DNA of 7,464 bases. Origin: Bacillota bacterium. GTDB taxonomy: Bacteria > Bacillota > Limnochordia > Darwinibacteriales > Darwinibacteriaceae. This document shows, piece by piece, positions 1-6,781 of this stretch; within the stretch, counting starts at the first letter, position 1, and every line of letters starts with the position of its first letter. Where the stretch lies: NCBI GenBank assembly GCA_012518325.1, contig JAAYSR010000119.1, positions 1-7,464 on the forward strand. Reading direction: 5' to 3'. Under the pieces are notes generated by a model that saw only the letters and a program-made list of their open reading frames with translations, had not been told where the DNA came from and did not search any database. Position numbers and translations under genes: made by a program.

Positions 1-537
1 ATGTACCAGCAGACCGATAATCCTCTCGATGTTGTTATTGAGGGTGACGGATTCTTCCAGGTGCTGCTTCCGGACGGAAGTGTAGCTTATACCAGGGATG
101 GGGCCTTCAAGCTCGATGCGGACGGACGGATCACAACATCTGACGGTTTCCCGATTGAACCTGAGATCGTGGTGCCGTCTGAGTCTCTGGAGCTCAGTAT
201 CGCCTCCGACGGTACAGTAACCATTATGCAGCCCGGCGACAGCGAACCGGAACGCATCGGCGAGATTCAGATTGTTCGGTTTGTCAACCCAGCCGGTCTG
301 AAGAGTGAGGGCCGCAATCTTTATTCGGCAACCGCTGCCAGCGGCGAAGCAATGCTTGGCACTCCCGGTCTGGACGGCTTCGGCATGCTGAGCCAGAACT
401 TCCTGGAAATGTCCAACGTGCAAGTGGTGGAAGAAATGGTGAACATGATCGTTGCCCAGCGGGCCTACGAAAGCAATTCTAAAGCAATCCAGGCTTCCGA
501 CGATATGCTGCAGACCGCCAACAATCTCCGCAGGTAA
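1..537 (+). CDS. flgG: Flagellar basal-body distal rod protein FlgG, partial (5' end outside window)
   Basis: FlgG builds the distal rod of the flagellar basal body, the drive shaft that crosses the periplasm inside the P and L rings. The window holds the last 178 residues. The segment DVVIEGDGFFQV followed by LPDGSVAYTRDGAF is the classic FlgE/F/G-family core. The C-terminus (LEMSNVQVVEEMVNMIVAQRAYE, then NSKAIQASDDML) is the conserved basal-body-rod C-terminal helix that packs in the rod core. Against the E. coli protein (about 260 residues, from memory) roughly 85 N-terminal residues are missing, including the N-terminal rod helix. The ATG at base 1 aligns with an internal position and is not taken as the true start. 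The stop TAA at 535-537 lies 6 bases before flgA, so the genes are very likely co-transcribed. FlgG is preferred over FlgF because of the close match to FlgG in the core and C-terminus and the flgAHIJ context. Confidence 0.95.
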   Translation: MYQQTDNPLDVVIEGDGFFQVLLPDGSVAYTRDGAFKLDADGRITTSDGFPIEPEIVVPSESLELSIASDGTVTIMQPGDSEPERIGEIQIVRFVNPAGLKSEGRNLYSATAASGEAMLGTPGLDGFGMLSQNFLEMSNVQVVEEMVNMIVAQRAYESNSKAIQASDDMLQTANNLRR

Positions 538-543
538 GGTAGG

Positions 544-1335
544 ATGAAACGGATAAAGGTGCTGATCCTTGTACTGGCTTTCCTCAGCGTCTTCCTCCTG
601 GGCACCCTTGCGGTCTGCAGTGCTGCGGAGGAGCGGGTGATTATTACATTGCCGGAAAGCGTTAATGTACAGGGTTCAGAACTGCTCCTAGGCACCATAG
701 CTGAGCTTAGCGGGCCGGAGGAGCTGGTGAGCAAGGTTGCAGCCGTTAATGCAGGCGCAGCTCCTATTGCCGGGAGTTCCCGCAGACTTACCAGAGGACA
801 GATTGAGGTGCGTTTGCGGCAGGGCGGCATAGATCTCAAGCGAATCGAGTTCCAAGGCAGCACCACAGTTCAAGTCTTCGGTGTCGCGCCGGAATTTGCC
901 CAGGCTGCGGCTGCAAAGTCAGAGGCAGGTTTTCCTGTCTATGAAGTGGTGGTGGCGGCAGCGGATCTGCCTAGGGGTCATCTGCTTACCCTGGAGGATC
1001 TTAGAGTTGAGACTCAAGAGTTTAGGACCGGTCAGCCCGATCTGCGGACTGCAGCAGAGTTTGTGGGGCTGCGGACGAAAAGGCATGTGCTCAGCGGAAG
1101 CCCATTAACGACGCTCAATGTTGAGGCTGTTCCTGTTATAGAACGGGGAGCGGCAGTTACAATTGTGGTGGAGACTCCGTCCCTTGTGGTAAGCGCACCT
1201 GGAATTGCCCGGGGCACAGGGGGACTGGGGGAGGTAATCCCTGTGGAGAACACCCTTTCCAGGCAGGTTGTCTCAGGTGAAATCATTGATGAGCATACGG
1301 TTCGGGTTAATTTGAGGGGGTCAGGTACTCCATGA
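544..1335 (+). CDS. flgA: Flagellar P-ring assembly chaperone FlgA (SAF domain)
   Basis: FlgA is a periplasmic chaperone needed for FlgI to polymerise into the P ring. The 263-residue product starts with a signal peptide: basic MKRIK, a hydrophobic stretch at about residues 6-24, and probable signal peptidase I cleavage near CSA|AEE (27/28). Residues 30-115 form the N-terminal beta-rich region. Residues 131-192 are a SAF domain, with VVVAAADLPRGHLLTLEDLR and the later GLRTKR and SGSPLT motifs. Residues 197-258 are the C-terminal chaperone domain, ending ENTLSRQVVSGEI. It is somewhat longer than the enterobacterial protein (about 220 residues). C25 follows LAV, which is not a proper lipobox, so a lipoprotein is unlikely. 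The ATG is preceded by AAGGTAGG (536-543), which is purine-rich but very close. The TGA stop overlaps the flgH start by 4 bases (ATGA), implying translational coupling. Confidence 0.9.
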   Translation: MKRIKVLILVLAFLSVFLLGTLAVCSAAEERVIITLPESVNVQGSELLLGTIAELSGPEELVSKVAAVNAGAAPIAGSSRRLTRGQIEVRLRQGGIDLKRIEFQGSTTVQVFGVAPEFAQAAAAKSEAGFPVYEVVVAAADLPRGHLLTLEDLRVETQEFRTGQPDLRTAAEFVGLRTKRHVLSGSPLTTLNVEAVPVIERGAAVTIVVETPSLVVSAPGIARGTGGLGEVIPVENTLSRQVVSGEIIDEHTVRVNLRGSGTP

Positions 1336-1919
1336 GAGATAAAAAACTTCTAGGTACAGCGTTCCTGGTGCTGGTTCTTCTGACCATATCCGTAGGTGCA
1401 GCTGCCCAGTCACTGTATCCGACAGATGCACCTTCCATGTTTGAGGATCGTAAGGCCCGCAGGGTAGGCGATTTGGTTACCGTAATCATTGTGGAGCAGG
1501 CTACCGCGAGGCAGACTGCATCCACCTCGGCGGGGAAAGATTCTGAGGTTTCTGTCGGACCAGGCATGGGTGTTCTGGCGGACTTGATTCCCCTAATGAG
1601 GGTGGGCGGAGGCGATTCCTTTTCGTCGGACGGTTCCACCACCAGGGGAGGAAGTCTGACCGCACGCCTGACCACCAGGGTGGCTGAGGTTTTTGGCAAC
1701 GACACCATGCGGATCGAAGGACGTCAGAAAATCATGATTAACGGAGAAGAACAGGAAATAGTGATTTCCGGTTTAATCCGCTCCCGGGATGTCACTCCCG
1801 ATAACACTGTTTTGTCAACCTTTGTGGCTGATGCGGAGATCGCCTTCGTGGGAACCGGCGTCGTGGCTGACAAGAATAAGCCGGGAATTATCACTCGCCT
1901 GCTGAACTGGCTGTTCTAA
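1332..1919 (+). CDS. flgH: Flagellar L-ring protein FlgH, apparently not a lipoprotein
   Basis: FlgH forms the L ring, the flagellar bushing in the outer membrane, so its presence argues for a diderm cell. Family landmarks in the 195-residue product are RRVGDLVTVIIVEQ (43-56), a Gly/Ser/Thr-rich segment before SLTARLTTRVAEV (108-120), NDTMRIEGRQKIMINGEEQE (123-142), SGLIRSRDV (146-154), ADAEIAFVGTG (167-177), and the C-terminal LLNWLF. The N-terminus is a signal peptide (MRDKK, hydrophobic 6-21, probable cleavage at GAAA|QS or just after). Salmonella and E. coli FlgH is a lipoprotein with an N-terminal lipobox cysteine; this protein contains no cysteine at all. Alternative N-termini do not rescue one, because the ATG overlaps the flgA stop by 4 bases and has GAGGGGG (1314-1320) upstream. 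The gene lies 18 bases before flgI. It is slightly shorter than the enterobacterial homologue (about 230). Confidence 0.93.
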   Translation: MRDKKLLGTAFLVLVLLTISVGAAAQSLYPTDAPSMFEDRKARRVGDLVTVIIVEQATARQTASTSAGKDSEVSVGPGMGVLADLIPLMRVGGGDSFSSDGSTTRGGSLTARLTTRVAEVFGNDTMRIEGRQKIMINGEEQEIVISGLIRSRDVTPDNTVLSTFVADAEIAFVGTGVVADKNKPGIITRLLNWLF

Positions 1920-1937
1920 AGGGAGAGGGAGGATCTA

Positions 1938-3050
1938 ATGTCTAAGAAAATTGTGGTTTTAGTTCTGGGAATCATCCTCCTCTGGGGGAGTGCAGCAGGG
2001 GCTCAAAATATTGAGCCGCTTCGCTATGATACTCCCATCGTGCGAGTCAAGGACGTTGCCCGGGTGCAAGGTGACAGAGAGAACCAGGTTTTTGGCCTGG
2101 GTCTGGTGGTTGGTCTGCAGGGAACCGGTGACGGTTCCGGTTCAAGGGCCAACATTCAGATGATTGCCAATATGCTTGAGGGATTCGGCATCAGCGTTTC
2201 ACCGAATGATTTGAGAATGCGCAATATTGCCGCAGTTATGGTCACAGCGGATCTGCCGACCTCACTCAGAACCGGCGACAGGCTGGATGTCACAGTGTCC
2301 TCCATCGGCGATGCCAGGAGCCTCCAAGGCGGATTTCTCCTGCAGACTCCTTTGCAGGCGGCCAACGGGCAGGTTTACGCAGTTGCCCAGGGACCTGTAT
2401 CTATCGGCGGATTTGCGGTCCGGGGCGGCTCGGGCGGCCAATCGAACCACACTACGGTGGGCATTGTCCCCAACGGGGCAATTGTGGAAAGGGAGCTGGA
2501 GCCCTATGACTTTGCCGCCGATGGGGCCGTGTCCCTGGTTCTGCTGGAGCCGGACTTCACTACTGCCAGCCGGCTTGTTCAAGTGGTTAACGAGTTCTAT
2601 CAGCAGGACCTAGCCAGGGCCAGGGACCAGGGCACGGTAGAGATTCGAGTTCCAGCGGGGTATGCAAGTAATGTAGTTGCGTTCATTGCTGAGCTTGAGG
2701 AACTGCCCATCCGGCCCGACGCCAATGCCAGAGTGGTTATTAATGAGCGCACCGGGACAGTGGTGATGGGAGCTCAAGTGCGGATTGCCGCCGTTGCAGT
2801 TTCCCATGGCAACCTCAAAGTTCAGATCGCGCAAGACAGATCGCCAGGAGGAGATCTGGGCCTGGGCGGAGAATTAGGGGAGGAATTGGAGCAAAATTAC
2901 AGTAATACAACCGTCCTGGGCGGTAATGCCAATGTCCAGGACTTGGTAGACGCCCTGAACGCTGTGGGGGCGACGCCTCGGGACATTATCGCCATTTTGC
3001 AGGCAGTCAAGGCCGCCGGGGCATTGTTTGGCGATCTGATTATCATCTAG
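1938..3050 (+). CDS. flgI: Flagellar P-ring protein FlgI
   Basis: FlgI polymerises around the rod in the peptidoglycan layer to form the P ring, with FlgA as chaperone. The 370-residue length matches the family (about 365). A signal peptide covers residues 1-22 (cleavage near AAG|AQ or AGA|QN). Strong family signatures are VFGLGLVVGLQGTGDGS (51-67), NIAAVMVTADLP (97-108), RTGDRLDVTVSSIGDARSLQ (111-130), QTPLQAANGQVYAVAQGPVS (136-155), VINERTGTVVMG in the second half, and the C-terminal VDALNAVGATPRDIIAILQA. E. coli FlgI has a conserved disulfide. This protein has no cysteine, and the C-terminal position that reads AGC in E. coli reads AGA here. A strong Shine-Dalgarno GAGGGAGGA (1925-1933) precedes the ATG. 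flgJ follows 12 bases after the TAG stop. Confidence 0.97.
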   Translation: MSKKIVVLVLGIILLWGSAAGAQNIEPLRYDTPIVRVKDVARVQGDRENQVFGLGLVVGLQGTGDGSGSRANIQMIANMLEGFGISVSPNDLRMRNIAAVMVTADLPTSLRTGDRLDVTVSSIGDARSLQGGFLLQTPLQAANGQVYAVAQGPVSIGGFAVRGGSGGQSNHTTVGIVPNGAIVERELEPYDFAADGAVSLVLLEPDFTTASRLVQVVNEFYQQDLARARDQGTVEIRVPAGYASNVVAFIAELEELPIRPDANARVVINERTGTVVMGAQVRIAAVAVSHGNLKVQIAQDRSPGGDLGLGGELGEELEQNYSNTTVLGGNANVQDLVDALNAVGATPRDIIAILQAVKAAGALFGDLIII

Positions 3051-3062
3051 GGAGGGTGGCCG

Positions 3063-3374
3063 GTGCGTGTAAATTGGCAGCCAAGTGATTTAGTGGCCGG
3101 CAAGGCAGAAGAACTGGCCGGACGCAAGTCTGCTTCACAAAAGGCGTTGCAGGAAGCAGCGGAGCAGTTCGAGGCGATTTTTCTTTATCAGCTAATGGAA
3201 CAAATGAGGCGTACTGTGCCGGAAAACGACCTGCTGGGCGATGGCCGTGCGGAGAAGATATTCCAATCTATGCTGGATCAGGAAATGGCCAGCAATTTCG
3301 CACAGGGCCAGAGCATTGGCCTGGCAAAGATGATCTACGAGCAAATGTCCCGCTATGTTCCTGATGACGATTGA
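3063..3374 (+). CDS. flgJ: Flagellar rod-assembly protein FlgJ, rod-binding domain only
   Basis: The 103-residue product corresponds to the N-terminal half of proteobacterial FlgJ, which caps and scaffolds the growing rod. Matching blocks are AAEQFEAIFLYQLMEQMR (32-49), a DG/AEKIFQSMLDQEMA block (60-76), and GQSIGLAKMIYEQM (82-95). No signal peptide is visible, as expected for a rod protein exported by the flagellar type III system. The C-terminal muramidase domain of enterobacterial FlgJ (about 313 residues) is absent. Single-domain FlgJ is known in many lineages, so this is a real form and not a truncation; no muramidase-like sequence follows in any frame. The start is GTG, chosen because GGGAGGG (3050-3056) lies 6 bases upstream. 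It is the last gene of the operon and is followed 7 bases later by a terminator hairpin. Confidence 0.88.
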   Translation: MRVNWQPSDLVAGKAEELAGRKSASQKALQEAAEQFEAIFLYQLMEQMRRTVPENDLLGDGRAEKIFQSMLDQEMASNFAQGQSIGLAKMIYEQMSRYVPDDD

Positions 3375-3381
3375 GATTCCA

Positions 3382-3417
3382 AACTCCACAAGAAGCTCCC
3401 TTGTGGAGTTGATTTTT
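3382..3417 (+). terminator. Rho-independent terminator after flgJ
   Basis: A perfect 11-bp inverted repeat, AACTCCACAAG (3382-3392) pairing with CTTGTGGAGTT (3400-3410), encloses a 7-base loop. It is followed by GA and then T5 (3413-3417). It starts 7 bases after the flgJ stop codon and so marks the end of the flg operon. The T-tract is short, so termination may be partial. The stem is only moderately GC-rich (5 of 11 pairs). Confidence 0.75.
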
Positions 3418-3459
3418 GTGCAGGAGAACACCGCCTTATCACGAATTGGTAAGGATGAT

Positions 3460-3467
3460 GAGGGGGG
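3460..3467 (+). promoter_or_regulatory. Ribosome-binding site that sets the glycosidase start
   Basis: The run GAGGGGGG is the only good Shine-Dalgarno in the 94-base gap after flgJ. If its 5' GAGG pairs, it is 5 bases from ATG 3469. If its G-run pairs, it is 7 bases from the in-frame GTG at 3475. Either start places the signal peptide at the N-terminus, and both lie downstream of the terminator. Confidence 0.6.
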
Positions 3468-3468
3468 T

Positions 3469-4878
3469 ATGTGTGTGCTGCCAAGGCAGATTCTCTTTGT
3501 CCTTATTTTAACCTTTATCCTCGGCGCTTTTACTTTTGTCGCATCAGCACAGACAGTATCGCTTATGCCGGAGTCTATTGCAGTTGTGTTGCCCAAGGCT
3601 CCGGGGCAGGCCTATGAAGTAAGTTATACAACAAGCCCCATGAAGGCGATTATCGACTCCAATCTTCCCATGCCGGGATTTCCCCCCTCCCAGCGCATTG
3701 ATGACGTGGCTCTGCGGGAGATTCGCTACTCCGAAGCGGCCCAGGGATCCCGCCTGGTCTTGGATTTTAACTATCAGATTCCCGAAGGCGCGGTGACAGA
3801 GGACGGGGATTTTTTTCAGCTTCAGATCCCTAAGACTTTTGTCAACACCTCAAGACGCATAGTTGAGCCTGGTGTGATCTACGGCCACCAGCGCAGGGCA
3901 GATTCCTTCGGTCCCAATGTGGTGAACTATCTCGAAATAGACCTGCGCTATCCCTATGATGTGAAATTGGTTCTAGCTCAGGATCGCATTTTCGGTTCTG
4001 AACGGGTCACTTCCATGGCCGAACGTACAGGCGCCATTGCAGCTGTGAACGGAGCGTTTTTTGCCTCAACCGGCAGGCCCCTGGGGGTCTTCATGATCGA
4101 CGGCGAGCTGATTAGCGAGCCCTACGCCCATCGAACCGCTCTGGGCCTCGGACCCAGACTTGCAGTTATGGAGCAGGTAGACTTTAGGGGCGAAGTGCTC
4201 CTTCAAGACGGAAGTGTGCTCACCGACATACAGGGTTTGAACCGTCCCCGTCTCCAGGACGAACTGATAGTATACAATAAGCACCACGGAACAAAGACCA
4301 ATACCAACGCCTACGGTCACGAAGTGGTTGTGGTTGATGGCGTTGTTGTAGAGGTTGGGCAGGGCAACAGCACGATTCCCCCTGACGGTTTGGTGCTTTC
4401 GGGTCACGGAGCGCAAAGGGAGCCACTGACCAAGTTAAAGGTTGGAGATCGGCTCGCAGTGAACATCGTGCTTGATCCTGCCTGGGATGATCTCGGTGTC
4501 ACCCAGATCATTGGAGGCGGTCCCCGTCTGGTTCGCGACGGCCGCATTGAAATCACTGGGGAAGAGGAGCGCTTTCAGGCCGATATTTTGGTTGGGCGGG
4601 CACCACGGACTGCAATCGGCATCACCGGTGACCAGAAGCTGCTCTTGGTTACCGTTAACGGAAGGCAGCCTAACATTAGCGTTGGTATGACGCTGCATGA
4701 ACTTGGGAATCTTTTGCTTGAACTGGGAGCGCTGCAAGCCATGAACTTAGATGGAGGCGGTTCCACAACTATGGTGATTCGAAACTTAGTCTTGAATCTG
4801 CCTTCAGACGGGAAAGAGCGGCCTGTGGGCAATTCCATAGTTGTCATTGCAGATGGAGAAGGCTCTTTACTGAGGTAA
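3469..4878 (+). CDS. Secreted phosphodiester glycosidase (NAGPA family) with AMIN-like N-terminal region
   Basis: The 469-residue product has a signal peptide (LPRQ, hydrophobic 8-24, cleavage near ASA|QT, 27/28). Its C-terminal half matches the phosphodiester glycosidase family related to the enzyme that removes GlcNAc from phosphodiester-linked GlcNAc. Motifs are AAVNGAFF (191-198), GGGPRLVRDGRI (349-360), RAPRTAIGI (377-385), LDGGGSTTMV (427-436) and RPVGNSIVV (451-459). Residues about 78-170 look like an AMIN-type beta domain (VALREIRYSEAAQGSRLVLD, later FFQLQIP and YLEIDLR), a fold that targets peptidoglycan or secretion pores in other proteins; this part is tentative. The natural substrate cannot be read from sequence; a phosphate-linked sugar in the envelope is the obvious class. 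The frame stays open upstream to ATG 3355, but that start lies inside flgJ, before the terminator, and would bury the signal peptide. GTG 3475 is an alternative start. The S55 gene follows after 21 bases. Confidence 0.85.
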   Translation: MCVLPRQILFVLILTFILGAFTFVASAQTVSLMPESIAVVLPKAPGQAYEVSYTTSPMKAIIDSNLPMPGFPPSQRIDDVALREIRYSEAAQGSRLVLDFNYQIPEGAVTEDGDFFQLQIPKTFVNTSRRIVEPGVIYGHQRRADSFGPNVVNYLEIDLRYPYDVKLVLAQDRIFGSERVTSMAERTGAIAAVNGAFFASTGRPLGVFMIDGELISEPYAHRTALGLGPRLAVMEQVDFRGEVLLQDGSVLTDIQGLNRPRLQDELIVYNKHHGTKTNTNAYGHEVVVVDGVVVEVGQGNSTIPPDGLVLSGHGAQREPLTKLKVGDRLAVNIVLDPAWDDLGVTQIIGGGPRLVRDGRIEITGEEERFQADILVGRAPRTAIGITGDQKLLLVTVNGRQPNISVGMTLHELGNLLLELGALQAMNLDGGGSTTMVIRNLVLNLPSDGKERPVGNSIVVIADGEGSLLR

Positions 4879-4899
4879 AGGCCATAAAGGGGTGGCTTG

Positions 4900-6675
4900 A
4901 TGCGAAAATTGCCAATACAAATTTCAACAATACTGCTGGTGGTTTTACTTTGCGGCTTAGTCAGCGCGGTTAACGCCCAGGAACTGTTCCTGCCTGAAGA
5001 GGTGCGGCCCGGCTTGAGGGGAGTCGCGAAGACCGTTATTTCGGGCAACAGCATTGAAACCTTTGATGTGGAGATACTAGGCTTAGTGCCCCAAAGTCCG
5101 CCGCTGAGCAATTTGATCATGGTAAGGGTCAGCGGCGACGTGATTGAACGTTCAGGGGGCATTGCCCAGGGTATGAGCGGTTCACCGGTTTATGTCCAGG
5201 ACCGTCTCCTTGGCGCGATCAGTTATACTTATGCCCATACCGACCACCGCATCGGTCTGGTCACCCCAGCCGCAGACATGTTTAAACTTTACGATCAAAT
5301 ATCCCTGCCGGAGCCCGTTTTGCCGCCGGGAACTACGGCACTGCGTTCACCCCTGCTGATTGAGGGCCTCAATGAGCGGAATGCCAGATTCTTGTCCGAG
5401 TCATTAGGACTTGAACGGATTCAGACCCTACCCTCTGTGACTTCGAACTCTTCCTACGGGCCAATCAGTCTGGAGCCCGGCAGCATGATCGGGGTGCAGC
5501 TCCTGCGGGGCGACTTCCAGGTTGCCTCTTTCGGTACAGTCACTCATGTCAAGGAAGATGGGCGCTTTTTGGCATTCGGCCATCCCTTTACCCATAGGGG
5601 CAATGTTGATTTCTTTGCATCCGCCGCCTATGTCCACCATACGCTTCCCTCATTGGAGCTCCCTTTTAAGATTGTCTCGCTGGGATCTACCATTGGCAAG
5701 ATTGAGCAGGACCGGGCAGTTGGCCTGGGGGGAAGTCTGGGCGGGCAGCCGGAGTATGTCTCCGTCAATATTCAAGTCCGGGATCGTGACCGTGACATCC
5801 GCCGGACATTTTCTGTAGAAGCGGTAAAAGAGCCCAGCATTCTGGTGCCGCTGGTGATCAGCAGCGCCTATCAAAGTGTGGACGCCACTTTGGATCGCCT
5901 TGGCGCAGGAACATCATTTGTGCGCCTGGAGTTTACCGCCAAGGATTTCAGCCAGCGCATGATCAGGGAGAATCTTTTCTACAGTGACAGTGATATTGCT
6001 GTCTGGTCCCTGACAGATTTGCTCTCCGGTTTGGAGCTTCTGGTGAACAACAACCTCCAGGAGGTTGATCTGCAGGAAGTTCGCATTGAAATGGAGATAA
6101 ACCAGGGCAGGAAGACTGCCACCATCGAAAAGGCGGTGCCCAGTACTTTTTACGCTAAAGCCGGGGAGTTTGTTGATGTAGACGTTACCATCCGCCCCTA
6201 CCGCGGTGCAACTGAAACCAGAACGATCCGCATTGAAGTCCCTCAGGATATAGCTCCCGGTTTGCTTACCGTGACAGTCCGGGGCGGCGGAACAGGCTAC
6301 TATGTGGAAAAGCCTCCTGTACATACCAGCATCCTGGAAATGGAAGAAGGGGACGACGAACCGGTACGTCAGATCATCTCCGGCGCTGAGTCCCTTGACG
6401 CCCTGATCACAGAATACATGGACCGGGAGCGGAACAATGAAATTGTTGCCGAATTCTATCCTTTCCTGGAAAACAGCAGGCAGGACGAAGAAGGAGAGCT
6501 GGAACAAGAAAGGCTTGGAGAAAACCAGGAAGATGAAGATACTGAGGAAGAGGTTCCGGCGGCGCCTGCATACTATTCATGGGCAGAGGGCCCTTCTGAG
6601 GCGACCAAGATCAGGCTGGCCACTCAGTTTGTGATCGACGGCATGGCGACTTTCGATTTGAATATATACCAATAG
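4900..6675 (+). CDS. Secreted SpoIVB-type (peptidase S55) domain protein with permuted motif order
   Basis: SpoIVB is a secreted serine protease of spore formation; this protein shares its S55 motifs but not its architecture. The 591-residue product has a signal peptide (MRKLP, hydrophobic to about 24, cleavage near NA|QE). Residues 37-130 carry RPGLRGVAKT, ETFDVEILG, then GGIAQGMSGSPVY with the presumed nucleophile Ser93, and LLGAISYTYAH. Residues 206-240 carry VASFGTVTHV and LAFGHPF, with presumed catalytic His228, then GLGGSLGGQPEYV (275-287). A beta-rich region at about 405-465 resembles an Ig-like domain (FYAKAGEFVDVDV, IRPYRG). Residues about 529-552 are strongly acidic and probably unstructured. 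No PDZ domain is seen, unlike SpoIVB. The catalytic Asp is uncertain; D80 is a candidate. The start is ATG 4900 behind AAAGGGGTGG; the adjacent TTG 4897 is less likely. Proteolytic activity is inferred, not shown. Confidence 0.82.
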   Translation: MRKLPIQISTILLVVLLCGLVSAVNAQELFLPEEVRPGLRGVAKTVISGNSIETFDVEILGLVPQSPPLSNLIMVRVSGDVIERSGGIAQGMSGSPVYVQDRLLGAISYTYAHTDHRIGLVTPAADMFKLYDQISLPEPVLPPGTTALRSPLLIEGLNERNARFLSESLGLERIQTLPSVTSNSSYGPISLEPGSMIGVQLLRGDFQVASFGTVTHVKEDGRFLAFGHPFTHRGNVDFFASAAYVHHTLPSLELPFKIVSLGSTIGKIEQDRAVGLGGSLGGQPEYVSVNIQVRDRDRDIRRTFSVEAVKEPSILVPLVISSAYQSVDATLDRLGAGTSFVRLEFTAKDFSQRMIRENLFYSDSDIAVWSLTDLLSGLELLVNNNLQEVDLQEVRIEMEINQGRKTATIEKAVPSTFYAKAGEFVDVDVTIRPYRGATETRTIRIEVPQDIAPGLLTVTVRGGGTGYYVEKPPVHTSILEMEEGDDEPVRQIISGAESLDALITEYMDRERNNEIVAEFYPFLENSRQDEEGELEQERLGENQEDEDTEEEVPAAPAYYSWAEGPSEATKIRLATQFVIDGMATFDLNIYQ

Positions 6676-6781
6676 CACTGGGTTTATTTGCATACAATCC
6701 CCAGAGTTGGCAAGAGGATTACGAATACGGTAGGTAGAATAAGAAAAAGACGAAAAATTAATGTGCGTGGGAGGCAGGACA
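6676..6781 (+). other. Intergenic leader before bamA
   Basis: This 106-base gap is the longest non-coding stretch in the window. It is A-rich towards the 3' end. It holds TACAAT (6693-6698), TTGGCA (6707-6712) and TAGAAT (6735-6740), each resembling a promoter hexamer, but no pair has a 16-18-base spacing, so no promoter is called. A 5-bp CTGGG/CCCAG stem with a long loop (6678-6704) is too weak to be a terminator. Read-through from the S55 gene is therefore possible, but a separate bamA promoter is not excluded. Confidence 0.5.
6769..6774 (+). promoter_or_regulatory. Ribosome-binding site of bamA
   Basis: GGGAGG lies 7 bases upstream of ATG 6782. It decides between this start and an in-frame ATG at 6761 that would place the site inside the coding sequence and add seven residues before the signal peptide. 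Confidence 0.8.

Noticed and set aside
604..620. Lipobox in FlgA (LAVC, C25) and in the S55 signal peptide (LLC)
   Set aside because: The residue before each cysteine is Val or Leu, not Gly/Ala/Ser, and each has a better signal peptidase I site shortly downstream.
3409..3440. Promoter TTGATT ... CTTATC before the glycosidase
   Set aside because: The 20-base spacer is too long, the -35 overlaps the terminator stem, and the -10 match is poor.
3355..3468. N-terminal extension of the glycosidase frame to ATG 3355
   Set aside because: It overlaps the end of flgJ, reads through the terminator hairpin, has no good ribosome-binding site, and would place 38 non-hydrophobic residues before the signal peptide.
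4897..4899. TTG start for the S55 gene
   Set aside because: The next codon is ATG at a better distance from the GGGG run of the ribosome-binding site; the two differ by one residue only.
5914..6507. Long open frame on the minus strand inside the S55 gene (197 codons)
   Set aside because: It lies wholly antisense to a well-supported gene and shows no recognisable protein family. The same applies to the minus-strand frames at 4575-5162 and 6944-7429.
6678..6704. Hairpin CTGGG/CCCAG after the S55 gene as terminator
   Set aside because: It has only 5 pairs, a 17-base loop and no T-tract.
6707..6740. Promoter TTGGCA ... TAGAAT upstream of bamA
   Set aside because: The spacer is 22 bases, outside the 16-18 range for a housekeeping sigma factor; no better pairing was found.
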